Assembly (NCBI GenBank): GCA_963969395.1
Contig: OZ017795.1
Span: 38,545,063 to 38,609,062, forward strand
Source of the DNA: Pseudoscleropodium purum
Lineage: Eukaryota; Streptophyta; Bryopsida; Hypnales; Brachytheciaceae
Length of the DNA: 64,000 nucleotides
Reading direction: 5' to 3'
Of this stretch, positions 44,893 to 57,400 are shown one piece after another; position 1 is the first letter of the stretch, and every line of letters begins with the position of its first letter. The translations under genes were made by a program, and so were the position numbers. The notes beneath the pieces were generated by a model. It worked only from the letters and a program-made list of their open reading frames with translations, was not told the origin of the DNA and made no database searches.

Positions 44893-45343
44893 TTGTTTTT
44901 TGCAACTATAGAATGACTACTTTGCAATTAAACAATGTATGAATGTTGTAAAACAACATAAAACAATTACATTAGATTTGGTGCTAATAGAGAAGAAATT
45001 AGTTGCATGATACTTGCCTAGGACACTAGTTGCATAGTATTCAGTTTGTGCCGGGCATGTTTTTCTTTGAGTGTTTTGATTCACTTGTATATGTATTTTT
45101 GAATGGTTTTCTCTTCATCTACATACAATTCCAGGAATCAAAATGAAAGCATGATAAAGAGAGAGAAGAAGACAATGAAATTGAAGATGATTGGTTCATT
45201 GATTGGACATGGGTCTAATGAAGATAGTAAACGATGACAATTGATGTTAGAGAGTGTGTTAAGGGGAACTTATGGAATTAAATCTCCTTTTTTTTATGAA
45301 ATTTGAAATAATTAACAATTGCCTTTGATCATGACTCAAGATA
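44893..45343. repeat. Direct repeat, copy 2 (pair with 43062-43510)
   Basis: Second copy of the CACTA right end and flank; left of 44893 the element is missing, so this copy is truncated. Confidence 0.85.
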
Positions 45344-45683
45344 CAAAATGAGTTGCACATTGTAGTTGCAAAACCCTTCATTTTCTTTTAGTGAAAAGCA
45401 TTAACAACAACAATCATGATGAAGACACTACAAATTCAAATCCAAGTCTCAAATGCGTGTTATAAAATATATTGTATGCACTCAATTCATGGATTATTGA
45501 ATGCATAGAACTTAGTTTATTTACCACACTCATGGCCCAAATTTCATCTTAAATTTAGGATTATTCCAAGTGGGAATATTCAAGATAGTCATCAACTTGA
45601 CTATAACAAAGATTGGAAGTTAGATCATCATAGAAATGGAAATATTTTGCTTAAAGTAAAGGAACTTACCAATCTTGATCATT

Positions 45684-45996
45684 ATTATTTTTACCTAATA
45701 CGTGGAATTTCTTTGGGGATAAATATTTGACTTATAAAAATCATCTATTTATAGTATTATTTGAAGTTTTCTTCAAAGAAGAATATGGCATGTTGGAAGA
45801 TGATATCAATGTAAACAACAAACAAAATTTTCTTGTTGTGCAATGCTTGGACTTTCCTAAACTGAGGGCATGTTTGGAATGCCTTGACAAAGGGATGATG
45901 TATTTTCATAAGTATTTGCAAGAGTATATTATAGGTACTACTATGCCACATTTAACTACTTTTGGACTATTCAATGAATTATGGACTATACATTAA
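45684..45996 (+). pseudogene. Repeat-borne coding remnant, copy 2 (unrecognised)
   Basis: An 89-codon stretch with protein-like composition: EEYGMLEDDINVNNKQNF, then a hydrophobic/charged block ending CLECLDKGMMYFHKYLQ and GTTMPHLTTFG. The other copy at 43536 conserves the same residues apart from damage, with several synonymous-looking changes. An acceptor-like TTTATAG precedes it near 45754. I do not recognise the family; a host-gene fragment captured by a transposon is the most likely source. Confidence 0.4.
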
Positions 45997-46139
45997 CAAA
46001 TCTCTTGATGTTAACATCAAGAGATTTCCCAATGATTGTATAGATCTCCTGATGTTTGTATAGATCTCTAAATGTTTTGGACTGATTTCCTAATGTTTTG
46101 GATTATCTCTTGATGAACATTTTTTTTCCTCATAGTCAC

Positions 46140-47396
46140 TATTATTAATTTTAGACTTTCAAAAGTCCAAAAGCAGTTAAATGTGGCATTACTTTCACTT
46201 GGAATTGATTTGGTCTTTTATTGAAATTTTCTATGATAAACAATGTTTGCTTGAAAAGGTCAAATTAGCATTATTTGTTGTTCATATATAATATTTAGGT
46301 AGTGTAAACATTTGTTACAATGGATTTGGGCACTATTTGAAAGATAATTGGATGAGTAAAGAATGTATGACAAATTGCATTTTAGTTACACTATGATAAA
46401 ATGTCAATTTAAAAAAAATGATATCCAAAGGAGTACACATGTCATTATCCCATTTGATGTTAAGATTTTATACAAATTTTAGAAGGAGTATACAAATCAT
46501 TTACCTATTGAATGAAAAAAAATTCTCATTGGGATATATATGTAGTTTTCTTAAAAGAACTTCTAAATTTTCATTCAACTCTATAATCTTCTTGGCTTCC
46601 CTAATCTTTGTAGACAAATATGTAGGAACATATTTGTAGACAAATATAGATACAAGTGAATCAAAAAGCATTAACAATAACAAAGACCACCACAAATTCA
46701 AATCCAAATTTCAAACATGCTCTGATACTAAACTCCCTATTCAAAATTTACAAACATGATAATGGATATGCAAACTCACATTCATGCTAGATTTACATCC
46801 ATTCCACTATAATCCTAACCATTAACACCTTCACGAAACGAAATAAAAATTCCCAAACCCTAATTCTCCCAATTCATTTGCAAATACTATATGCAATGCT
46901 ACAAATTGACTAAACCTTGTATAAACAAGAAGCCAAGAAAAACTTTGAAAAACATTTGATTAAAAAAATTTCCAAGGAGGCCACAAAATTTGAGATTAAA
47001 AAACTTTCAAAATTTGCCACAAAATTTGAGATCAAATACAATCACCATGCCCATAATTTTAGTAGCAATACCTAATTGGTGAAGAAATCCACCTTGCAAG
47101 AAATTTTGACTTGCAATAGACTTTCCACACAAGTGCTTATATAAATTCCAATGTCCTAAATCCTAACATAGATCGTGTACATTGTCGAGATTGTGTAGTT
47201 TATATTTTTTCAAATTGTGCTAGATCAATAGTTGTTCTAGGGTGCCCACATTTTTTCTCCAACACCAATAACACATGTTCAATGTTCTCCCTTGTGTTTT
47301 TTAAATCACATCAATGACTGTTTTATAAGAAAAATCTACAACTCATATTTTTTTGGCAATGGGAGGCTACTTGCCACTTTTTGACTCATTGTCATC
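46140..47396. other. No gene seen
   Basis: AT-rich. The string TTTGAAAGATAATTGGATGAG with following AGTAAAGAATGTAT (46337-46374) recurs inverted at about 49388-49425, enclosing the palindromes between them. Opposite frames of about 70 codons at 46418-46707 are not supported. Confidence 0.45.
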
Positions 47397-48494
47397 GTCA
47401 TGCAAGTGTGTATTACATCATGATGACGAGGGATTTTTTTCACACCTTCTAGTTCAGTTAAGTAGGGTTGGATCTAACTATTGTAAAGATTATTTTCACT
47501 TTTAGCTCAACGAGTTCTTAACATTGAACACAATTTCTTTGTTGGTGAAGCTATTGAATGTACTCATATTGTACAAACATTGTCATTATCATTGTGTAGA
47601 CATAGTTGTTACTCTAAAATGACTCACAAATGACTTGCCATATCAAATGTAGATTGGCACATCAATTGCTACCTAGGTGGACAATGTAGAAGGCTTCACC
47701 AATCATCATTAAGTCATCTTAGCCATGACACATCATTGACATCAATTGCTGATTGGATGGATACAGTAGGTGCCAAGAGGCTAAGATATTTTAGCCTCTA
47801 AATAAACACACATACAAATATATATATATAATATTTTTATGATTTGGTTTATGATTTACTTGTTATTTGTTATAACTTATATAATACATTTCTATATTTA
47901 TTAAATGTTATATCATTGAATTTATCTTTAAAAGCATTTTCACATCAACTTTTTTTCTAAATATATAGACTTAGAGTAGTTTATTATGCATTTTAAGTTT
48001 CCATACGTAAATTTTATTATGGTAGTAGTTATTTATTTTGGGACTTGCCTTTATTGGTCACTTTTGAGCAATGAATATCTAGTTAGCAATTGATATGTCA
48101 ATCCACATCTAACATGGTGAATCATTTTAGAGTAATGATGATCTCTATGCAATGGTATGACAATATGCACACAATAGCATGTCCAGCATGTCTATACGTC
48201 TAGGTAGTAATTGATGTGTTAATCCTCATTTGATATGAACAAGGATTTGGCAAGTCATTTATGAGTTGTTTTAAAGTAACAACAATGTTCACATAAAGGT
48301 AATGACAATGTCCACACAATATGAAGTATGTTCAACAACTTCATTAACAAAGAAATTGTATTCAATGTTATGAATTATTTGTTGACCTTAAAACAAAAAA
48401 TAATCTTTACTGTAGTCAAATCTATCCCTATTTAATTCAATTGGGAGATGTGAAAAAAATTCCTCATCATTGTGATGTAACACACACTTGCATG
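47397..48494. mobile_element. Large fold-back element with arms over 300 bp
   Basis: The left arm (from GTCATGCAAGTGTGT, 47397) and right arm (to ACACACTTGCATGAC, 48494) are inverted and align for at least 300 bp, sharing AAAGATTATTTT, ATTTCTTTGTT and TGACTTGCC. Weaker pairing continues inward to about 47790 and 48060. AT-rich loop; no coding. Confidence 0.75.
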
Positions 48495-48507
48495 ACATGC
48501 TAGTGTA

Positions 48508-49374
48508 TAGTTAGGTACAATAATCTTACAAATTGCATTTTTATCCATTCAAAGACTTGTACATAATATAGAATAAAATAGGCTTTTTTCATCTTGCATA
48601 ATTTTCACTCAATTCTTACCCAATCCCAATGAAGTATAACAAATTTCAATTTCTAAAATGCAAAATTCTATTTTTGGTGAATTTTTTAAGTCATTTTTTG
48701 TACTTTATAAAATTATTTATTGAAAACAATTGGTGGTGAATTTTCTTAATTTGATTGCATGGATACATAGGAAACATCCATATGCACATCTTTCATATTA
48801 AAAAATACCCCCTTAAGTAACAAAAATATGATCAATGAAGAGTTCAGTGAAAAGTGTTGTATACCCAAATTTTGAAGAAATGGATATCTCTATATTTTAA
48901 CTAGATTTTGGCATTTGACCCTCATACTAGAACTAATTTTGTACACTTCAACATGATGGTACAATTACTTTGCCAAAATCTAATTAAATTATAAAGATAT
49001 CTATTTCACTAAGTTTGGGCATATGCCACCTCATATTGAATTCTTAATAGATTATATTTTTGTTACTTAAGAGGGTGTTTTTTAATATGAAAGATTTATG
49101 TATGTATGTTCCCTACGTATCCATGCAATTGAATTAAAAAAATTCACCATTAGTTGTTCACAATAAAATATTATGTAAAACCATGAAAATTAACTTTAGA
49201 AATTCACCCAAAATGGAATTTTTCTTTTTTTAAACTGAAATTTCATATGCTTCATTGGGATTACATGAAGATTGAGTGATATTTATGCTTACACAAATAT
49301 AACAATTATATTGCACCGTGTAAAAAAAATGTGAATGGTTCAAATCAGCCAGTTGTAAGATTATTGTACCCGAC
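48508..49374. mobile_element. Large palindrome, arms about 320 bp
   Basis: The outer pair AGGTACAATAATCTTACAA and TTGTAAGATTATTGTACCC encloses an inner palindrome 48606-49278 whose ends are CACTCAATTC...CCCAATGAAG and its complement. The central part around 48920-49000 (ATGGATATCT and AGATATCTATTTC) is also paired, leaving a short loop. Confidence 0.75.
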
Positions 49375-50384
49375 TGTAATACAATCTATTATACATTCTT
49401 TACTCTTCCAATTATCTTTCAACTAGTTGGGATCTCGTATTTTCTTAAATACTTGTGGCATACTTCTTTGAATAAAAAGCTAGGTCTTTTCAAAAGAAAG
49501 GATTATTTTATCCCTTTAAGAATTTGTTATGAATGTTTTTCATCAAATGAAAAAAGGACACATGTCCTTGATTTTAAATATATACTGAATTTTTCCAATT
49601 TTTGATCATGTTGTCACAATGTACGTAAAGTTTTTTGTTTCAATAAAAAAATTTGTGTAAAAGTTTACAACTAATAGGAAAACAACACATGTATTCTTTT
49701 TGTATTTTAGGTGTGGTTTTCTTAAAACGTGCCAATTTTTTATCAATATATATCTATGAAAAATGGCAGGCATTTAAAGAGTTTTGAGGTCAATAGAAGC
49801 CCGTGAGTTCTCAAGCTGTGGGGAATAAAAAAAATTGTGCCACTGGAGCAGTATGACATGGCTAGCCATTGCTACATCTTATTAAAAAATTGAAAATTTT
49901 TTTCAACCTTTTTTTTCATTTTAGAAACTTAATTTAAATTATTTTATTTTTTCTCACATCAAGCCGTTCCTTCATTGTGGGGGAACAACAAAAGGAACAT
50001 GCCTAAAATGGCCTTTCCTTGACCTCAAATCTCTTCTAATGCATTGCCCACACTTAAGTCACTTAACAAGAAGTTGAGAATTTCTTGTCAATTTTATTTT
50101 TTTATTTTTTTCAAATAAAGCTTCAATTTGTGACTCTTTTGAACACTACACAGATTGAAAGACTATCATATTAGCACAAAGCTTTGCCTGTGGCAGTAGC
50201 ACCGTTATGATTTTTGCACATGATTGACACAGAAAATCCGAAGCAATTTAGAAGTCAAACCTGAAGATTGTTTTGGTCCAAGAATGTTAATATTGTATTG
50301 TATTGAACAACTTCCAGCCATGGTCAAAATCAAACTGTAAGAACTGGGTATTGCTCGATTCTTGCTAAATAAATATAACATATC
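49375..50384. other. No gene seen
   Basis: AT-rich. The part 49765-50042 is the second member of the CATTAG-ended repeat described at 5977. A 64-codon frame at 50205 is not supported. Confidence 0.4.
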
Positions 50385-50715
50385 TAAAGGTGAAAACACC
50401 TAGAACTATTAAAATAAGAAATTGAAGAGGCACCTTTTTCTAGAAAAATGTTTATATAGCATTAGTAATTGAAATCATAAATTCAAAAAGAAAATTAGAT
50501 TTATTCCATATGAAATGTAATTTTTTTAATATTCAAAGAGGACTCTCCTTACACCACTAAAACCATCATATAGCTAGACCTAAAATCAAATTTAGAAAAA
50601 TCAGCAATCAACTAATCATAGTTAAGTATAGAGACAATATAATAACACTTTGACAAGACATTTTAATGAAAGTCTATTGTGCATGAATAGGTATAGGGAT
50701 GGTTTTGGGTGTTTT
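50385..50715. repeat. Dispersed repeat, copy 2 (pair with 22980-23360)
   Basis: Same orientation and block order as the first copy, ending GGTTTTGGGTGTTTTTACC. Confidence 0.55.
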
Positions 50716-50809
50716 TACCTTATTCAAGTTGTTAAAAGGAAATATAACAAGTGGCCAAGGAATCAAAAAATGCCAAATTAGGAACTTCAACAATCCATGA
50801 TTTCACACT

Positions 50810-51405
50810 TTGACCCCTACAAGTTTTTTACTATGTTTCACCCAAAATAATTGAAAACTACCATTTCTAATACATGTAACAAATTTTAGAAAAAAACCTT
50901 TTTTGGACACATGGAACTATAAGATCATGTGGCATATTGGTTTGAGAAGATGTGGAAACAATTTAAAAAATTTCCACCATGTAGATTGCAAGATATTAGA
51001 ATTTGAATTGACAAAAATCCTTTATTTGGCCCTACAAAAAACATGCCAGGTGCACTTTACAATGTTACATTTGTATGAATAAATTAGTTCCAAATGGTGG
51101 TGCTTCTTTGGATTCATTCTTCAAGGCAAGTTGGCTATATGCCTGGAAAAAAATTCAAATCATTGGAATAGTACAACATATAGGAAAAAAATAGTAAGAG
51201 AAAGAAGTAGAGAATAATTCAAAATACTAAATTGTTAAGAATTTTGTTATAGAATTGAAAAATGCCAATCCCAATGGTGGTAATGTTTTAATAAACAATC
51301 TACGTTGTATGATTTTATTTATTTTTAAAATATTGAAATTTGAGTCAAATAAAAGACTTCAAAGTTTAATTTAGAGTTGAGAGATTCCATACTTGCAGAG
51401 GTCAC
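50810..51405. mobile_element. TTAACCCC-family repeat, reverse orientation, truncated; copia-free site
   Basis: It aligns with the interrupted copy at 10379-16901. Where that copy has the copia element, this one reads ATTGGAATAGTACAACATAT without interruption. It fades out near 51405, so the far end is missing. Confidence 0.7.
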
Positions 51406-52274
51406 TTACTTTTAGAAAATGCGATGGCTTGCGATAACATCCTATTTTATGGGGGGCTATTTACTTGGTATAATGGATTATAATACATGGTGTTTTTTTA
51501 AAATAATGGTAAATGTTTGTATTTTTAGGCACTCTATTGGTATATATAATTTGTCATTTGGGTTCTTTGAATGTACCCTACATTAATTATAAGTTATTTT
51601 TTTACAAAAACCATAGAATTTTCAAAGTACATAGCAAGTCTATTAGTGCTTAAAATACATATGCAAAAAAAATAGGAAAAGAAAAGGAAATATGATGAGT
51701 GCTACAAAAGAACAAATCAAGTATTAAATAAAAATCAAGTCTATGTTTAATAACGCATTTTAGAGGTCACAATTTCTAATGAAGTCAATGTATTTTCCCT
51801 ACCAAGCCTTTTCAATGGCAATCCAATTTAGTAATTGGACCCTAAACTTTGGATACTACAAATTGGATATGGAGTATATTATTGGATGTGTACACTAAAG
51901 TGAAGTTGCGGCCATTTGAAAATAACTATGTCTAAAATAGAAAAGTAGATTTTTCATTTTCATTCATAATTTTAGAGCCTTTATTGTAAAATTATATTTG
52001 AAGAGTTATATATGCTTCTATATTTGACTCTTAACTAGGATATGAATTATATGCTAAAATATGGCAAGACATGTACCATTGAATTTGATAATTTGACAAT
52101 TAATTCCTCAATGCCTTGACCAAAATGGCATGTTTTAGATGTTGTGAGGGTCTCTTGTACTCTACAACATTTCGTGAAAAATATAGGGATTTTTTGGACA
52201 TTTCAATGTTGATTTGCATTTGCAAGTGAGTTCAATATCAATTGAGATAATTTGTAACTCATTTCCTTATTCTG
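51406..52274. other. No gene seen
   Basis: AT-rich with no recognised repeat. Confidence 0.4.
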
Positions 52275-52625
52275 ATCTTGAGATTAAGGTAGGTACTCCC
52301 CAAGCCGCCACTTTTTGCTATTCAACCTATTTGCTATTATTAGGTTGGTCAATTTTTCATATGTTCCTCTTGGCAAGTGAAAGAAGGTTCCAACACACTA
52401 AAGAATGCAGCATTTGGATATTGTATGCAAAAGTTTTTAAGGAACAAAGTTTGATTCTAAAAGTGTTTCTTCCACATAGGTACAAAAATGACTTTGGAGA
52501 TGTATACATGGTATAGATGGCAGTTTAGGTTAGTGGCACATTTGGATGTTCCTACCTTATAAGGCAATCCAGATGCCTCACTTCTTCACTTCAAACAATA
52601 TTGTGTACAATATTGATCTCCCAAA
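52275..52625. repeat. Dispersed repeat, copy 2 (inverse of 44490-44860)
   Basis: The reverse complement of the copy in the 42-46 kb locus, with about 90 percent identity by eye. Confidence 0.85.
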
Positions 52626-52809
52626 GATTCTTAAAGCTCTAAAGGATCCTCAAAATAAGGTATTCACTTTGGCCTTACAACAATCTCAACCACAAGCAAA
52701 TGACGAACATCAATGGTGTTGCATTTCTTATTATGGAAGTGCATGTTGGAAAATTTTGAAGTTTGTTTCAAAGTTCATTCTATTATATAGTTTCTTTAGG
52801 GATTTTTAG
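52546..52809 (+). pseudogene. Repeat-borne coding remnant (unrecognised)
   Basis: An 87-codon frame including IDLPKILKALKDPQNKVF and NDEHQWCC. Its first third overlaps the repeat shared with 44490; the rest extends past it. No family recognised. It may be an exon fragment of a captured host gene; an ATG-like start may be accidental. Confidence 0.3.
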
Positions 52810-53311
52810 GAATTCTTAATAGGATTTTTTAAGAACTATGGGTAATTCCTTGAATGAGGAAATTTCATATAACTCTCATAGATAATTTGAAAAATATATA
52901 ATTCATGCAATTCATTTATTTTTTGAAAATTCATACAAATTTTTTATAGCTTGTCTATATGTTGGGTGAAGATTGGATTAGAGAATTTTTTCTATCCCCC
53001 AAAATTGTTTCTTTAGGTATTAGAAAAATCTTAATTTGATAAAAATCTTTAAATTTCAATTTTAATTATATAAACTAGTTTATGTACTAATAATCATTGC
53101 AACCTTCCAAGCAACAATTATATTTGGACTAAAAGGCAATACTAAAACTAAATATTGACTATAAAAGATGTATACAACATAAATATCAAAGCCTATGAAA
53201 ATCTCCGAGTGAATTTTTTGTACACTTGTAAAAGATACTTCAAAAATTCAGAACTTATTCTTATAATATTCAAATAATGCATACTGAAAGTCCATTAAAA
53301 TCCTCTTTCAC
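52810..53311. other. No gene seen
   Basis: AT-rich intergenic sequence. Confidence 0.45.
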
Positions 53312-53469
53312 TTGCCCTATGATCCAATTAAATAATTCGAGTTTAATAATATCAAATATGCTCAATCTTCCTATTAAGTTAGGCTATTTGTTGCCCTATG
53401 ATCCAATTAAATAATTTGAGTTTAATAATTTCAAATATGCTCAATCTTCCTATTAAGTTAGGCTATTTG
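53312..53469. repeat. 79-bp tandem duplication
   Basis: TTGCCCTATGATCC starts at 53312 and 53391. The two 79-bp units differ at about two positions. Confidence 0.92.
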
Positions 53470-53500
53470 TTTTCTTTTGTTTGTTTGTTACATTGAAATT

Positions 53501-53865
53501 TCTTGGACTGTGCATCTTCTGTTCGCGTGTTTGGTATTGTTGAAAAGCCCTTGGCAAGGAAGGGTGCATAGGCTTGGTTTCATGGTGTTTTGACCTAGGG
53601 TATGAAAGTTATTGAAACTTGAAGTTTTTATGAATAAAAAAAATTTAAAATTTTTTTTCTCCTAGACCGTGCGTCTCTCGTTTGCATGTTTGGCATAGTC
53701 GGAAAGCCCTTGGCGAAGAGGGGTGTACGGGCTTGGTTTCATGGCATTTTCACCTATGGCATGAAATTTATTGAATTTCAAAGTTTTTTAAATTTGTGAT
53801 GTTCAGACATAAGATGTGAAAGTTATTGAAATTTGAAGTTTTTATGAATTAAAAAAATTAGGAAA
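53501..53865. repeat. 160-bp tandem repeat, two units and a partial third
   Basis: Units start near 53501 and 53661, sharing AAAGCCCTTGGC, GGGCTTGGTTTCATGG or AGGCTTGGTTTCATGG and TTTTGACCTA or TTTTCACCTA. A third partial unit (about 53815-53865) repeats GTGAAAGTTATTGAAATTTG and GTTTTTATGAAT. Confidence 0.8.
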
Positions 53866-54494
53866 TTATTTTATCTTTTGTTTTGACCGTGGCAACGGCA
53901 CGGGGTACACTACTGTAGTTGCTATGAAAGGTGCCCTTTCAGTCCTGAACTTCAAGCCGGGAACCCGGTTTAATAAAAGACTGAAAGGAATGAGGATGAC
54001 GTGGTCTGTGGGTTTGAATGTAGGAAGGCGGGCAACGGCACCCCGCCCTTCTCGCTCAAGCTTCAGATCACCGCGACTTTGTCTCCGATCGAGGTCGACT
54101 TCTCTCCACGACTTAGAGTTCGACCGCACCATCGCCAGATCTACCCACCGATCTTCAAATCTCGTGTTCTTCTGAATCACAGCGCTAGATCTCTCCGGAT
54201 TTTGCTCCCGAAGCTGATTCTTCTGCGATTGAATCCTAGAGTTCCAGCACTGACTCGCATTGCAAATGCGATCCCTGAAATGCCAGTTCCATTCCAACCT
54301 ACGCGCATCTCATCTCTCACAATGAAACCCAGGATTTCACGGACATCTAGCACAATGCATATGTTGTGAATGGACGCAATTCCCGATGCAAACGAGAACA
54401 GGGGAGGAACTTCTAGTCTAGTTTGATTCTTGCGAATGAGGGCGTCTGCAAGCTCTCGCAACTGATGCATTCTCAAGGGGAGAGGGCCCTGGCC
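53866..54494. promoter_or_regulatory. Promoter and 5' UTR of the coiled-coil gene
   Basis: GC content rises sharply at about 53880 and stays up to the start codon, marking the switch from repeats to gene. Short frames on both strands (for example 53866-54297 minus and 54001-54369 plus) overlap each other and lack motifs, so I read this as promoter and leader. Confidence 0.5.
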
Positions 54495-57400
54495 ATGGGG
54501 ACTCCCAAGAGGGACGGGCCGAATTGGGTCGTGCTGGCTGGTGGTGCCATTGTGATGGCGGTGGGAATTGTGATCGGGCGCAAACAGATTCAGTGCCAGG
54601 AGGAGCAGAGGCAGAGACCGGGAATTAGGAAGGGAGCATTTTCGCCTCTCAGTGGTATAGTTTTGAAAAATTTATTTCTTAGTTACTGATTGAATGACTC
54701 TTGTATCTAAATTCATTGCGTGCAATAGTATGGGATACTGTGTTGGTGATTAGTATTCAATTGGAATGGTTTCTCTTTCAATGCTGTGGTGTTTGGTGCT
54801 TTACTGCAGATTCGAAATTTTCTTCCAGTGAAGGCGTGTCGGGTTCTTATGGCGTAGGTTATGATTCCGAATCTCCTCGAATGAAGGAGCTATTCGACGA
54901 CAATTTGTCACCTGGTACTTTATTACTTGAATTGGATGTAGGGTTTAGGGTTTTAGGGTTTAGGGTCTCTGTTCCTTCCCTGTTTAATTTGAATGAGAAC
55001 CAGGGTTGTCTTGTTAGATAAATTTGGCCTACTTCATGTTGTATTAGTTCTGTGATATCTGATGTCTTATTAGATAGGCATCGAATTTGTGAGCCGACTA
55101 TTGTCAAATATTTCGTATATGTGAATTGTAAGAATCTGCCTGTGCGATTAACATACTAGACGTTCTGATCATAACAGGCTTCTGCTTTGCAGATGGCACT
55201 GAATCACAGCTATCCTGGAAGGCCCCCCGAGCAACAACTTCTGGGGATTATACAGGGACTCTGGTTGCATTTCAACCTCAGTTCAGACTTTATAGCTCCG
55301 AATCTAAGCGTCCTTCTCCAACGGAGCCTTCTCAGCCAGCATCCAAACTGTGTCGTCATTTGAAAGATGATGGAGATGAGTATCAGGTGTCGGGCTCATA
55401 CTCCTCCCCGGCCTTACGGGCTGGCCTCGCAGCTAGACATGCAATGGTGCAAAAATTGAGGAAACAACTCAGGAGCAGAGACGGCATGATTTTTAACTTG
55501 CAGGTGAATTCTTTCCATTGATATTCTTATTACTTTCTCTCTTCCTTTTGCTCTTGATCCCTATTATCACAGGAGACCCCACTTAGATTGACGAACTTCT
55601 GAAGGTTACTTTAGTAGCGAGTAGATTCATGTCAGTTGAGTTGATGGCAAGTTACTGTTAGTGTAACGCAAATGATATTAATTCAATGCTAGTGCGATTA
55701 AATTGATATTGCATTGGGAACTAATAATCGCAAAAGCCGAACTCTTATTGATTGAGAAGGTAGCTACCTCTTCACGCAGCTGTCGTTGGCTCACTACAGC
55801 TTCGGCAGCGTGCGTTGCGTGTGCCTAATAGTTCTTTGTGTTGCCAGGCTCAAGTTTCAGACCAAGACCAAGTAATAACGATGCATCGTGTTCACACTGC
55901 TGACCTGCGTGAGCGCCTAAAAACTGCGAATGTGAATTTGCTGGAATCCAGTCATAAATTGCAGCGGTTGCGCGAAGAGATGAGGTTTCAAAGTGCGAAA
56001 CTTCCTATTGCCAACGTTGACGATCGGAATGGACATGATATTTGCGATGGAAGAGTAAAGTCTACGAGCCGGGTTAGTTTTGCGCAAAACGATTGCCTGA
56101 ATCTCATTAAATTTCTCCTATTTTAGTGTATTCATCACTGTAACTTTGACATTTTATTGGTGAAATTCCTGTCATACGGTCGAGAATACGGTGGACTGTC
56201 CTAGTTATACATTTTGGTTCATCTGTCCTAGCTTCGCCTCACATTCGAGATGTGATATGGAGTGAATTTTTGACTGAACACTCAGACTCAAATATGTCTG
56301 AGATTGTAGTCCTTCAGACGCTGTTAGTGGAGGCGATACTTGCAAATCCTGTTCGGCATCGATATGTCGTGGAGGCTCGGCAATACTATTCTGAATATTG
56401 TTGCAATTTTGGTCGATGTTATGCTTACCTGTCCTGTAGCATGTAAATACAACCCAGTTGTATTGCGTTTGATCACCCTCGTTTTCCAATATCAGGGATT
56501 CAACTCCTTACTCCTTGTCTTAATTTCCTTTCACAGTGTTTCAGCATATTGTCTGTGTAACTGCATGCAGGATCTGAAAGCTGTAATACTTGAAGCTAGG
56601 ATGTTAGAAGAAAAGGTGAAGCGCCTGCAAGGTGAGAAGCAGCAAATGGAGTCCCAGGTTCAAACTTTCTCTCGAGAATGTGAATTGCTTTTTAGGAAAG
56701 CTTCGGCATTGGAGGCTGAGAGGGTGCAATTAAAGAGACTGCTTAATGAAAAGAGGCATTTGCTGGAAGCCAAGGAAGCAGAATGCACGAACCTCGCCAC
56801 TGCACTTGCGAACCTCCAGGAAAACCCTGAGGTGCTCTTTCTATCTTGATACGCTGTTGTCTGGCTAAACAATCTTTTGATGGTTGCTCGTATCTTCTGC
56901 TACCCGAGACTCCGCTTCTGCCTGCTTACTTGAGAATGCTTTCAAGATACCCTTGAGAGTGCTAGAGTTTCCTTCTATTGAATATTGTCCTTTGCTTCCA
57001 ATTCTTAGACCAGGGACAGTGACAGTGACTGGACAAGAAGCAGCAAAGTCAGCGGGCTCTCAGACGCTCGCAGTGAAAATTCCAGGGGTGCCTGGAGTGA
57101 TGTCTGCGACCAACCTATCAGCTGCAATACTCCTGATGACTGTGACTCTACGCCTGCAAATATTGTAGACGGCGACAACCGCTGTGTTGGGTATGTGATT
57201 CTCCGTTCTAGCATGTCATCACTTCTCCTATCATGATGATATTTTGCTTCAAATTCTAGAAGTGGTGCTGTTTCTTGCTTTGGATATAGAGGGATCTTGG
57301 GCTGCACATAGAGTTTAGACGTTTGATCCTTATTTTGTAGTCGGATGTTGTAATTTTTTTGTAGAGATTCAGTCTCCAATTGAACAAGAAATGAAGATAA

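Larger units (their letters stand above)
42100..45680. repeat. Inverted arms (42100-42440 and 45346-45680)
   Basis: About 340 bp at each end are near-identical in opposite orientation, including TAAGATGAAATTTGGGCCAT and TTGCAACTACAATGTGCAAC. The right arm contains the left tip of the 42383 CACTA-type element plus its flank, so the arm arose after that insertion. Confidence 0.85.

Noticed and set aside
53866..54369. Overlapping 122-143 codon frames on opposite strands
   Set aside because: GC-rich leader of the coiled-coil gene; the frames contradict each other and have no motifs.
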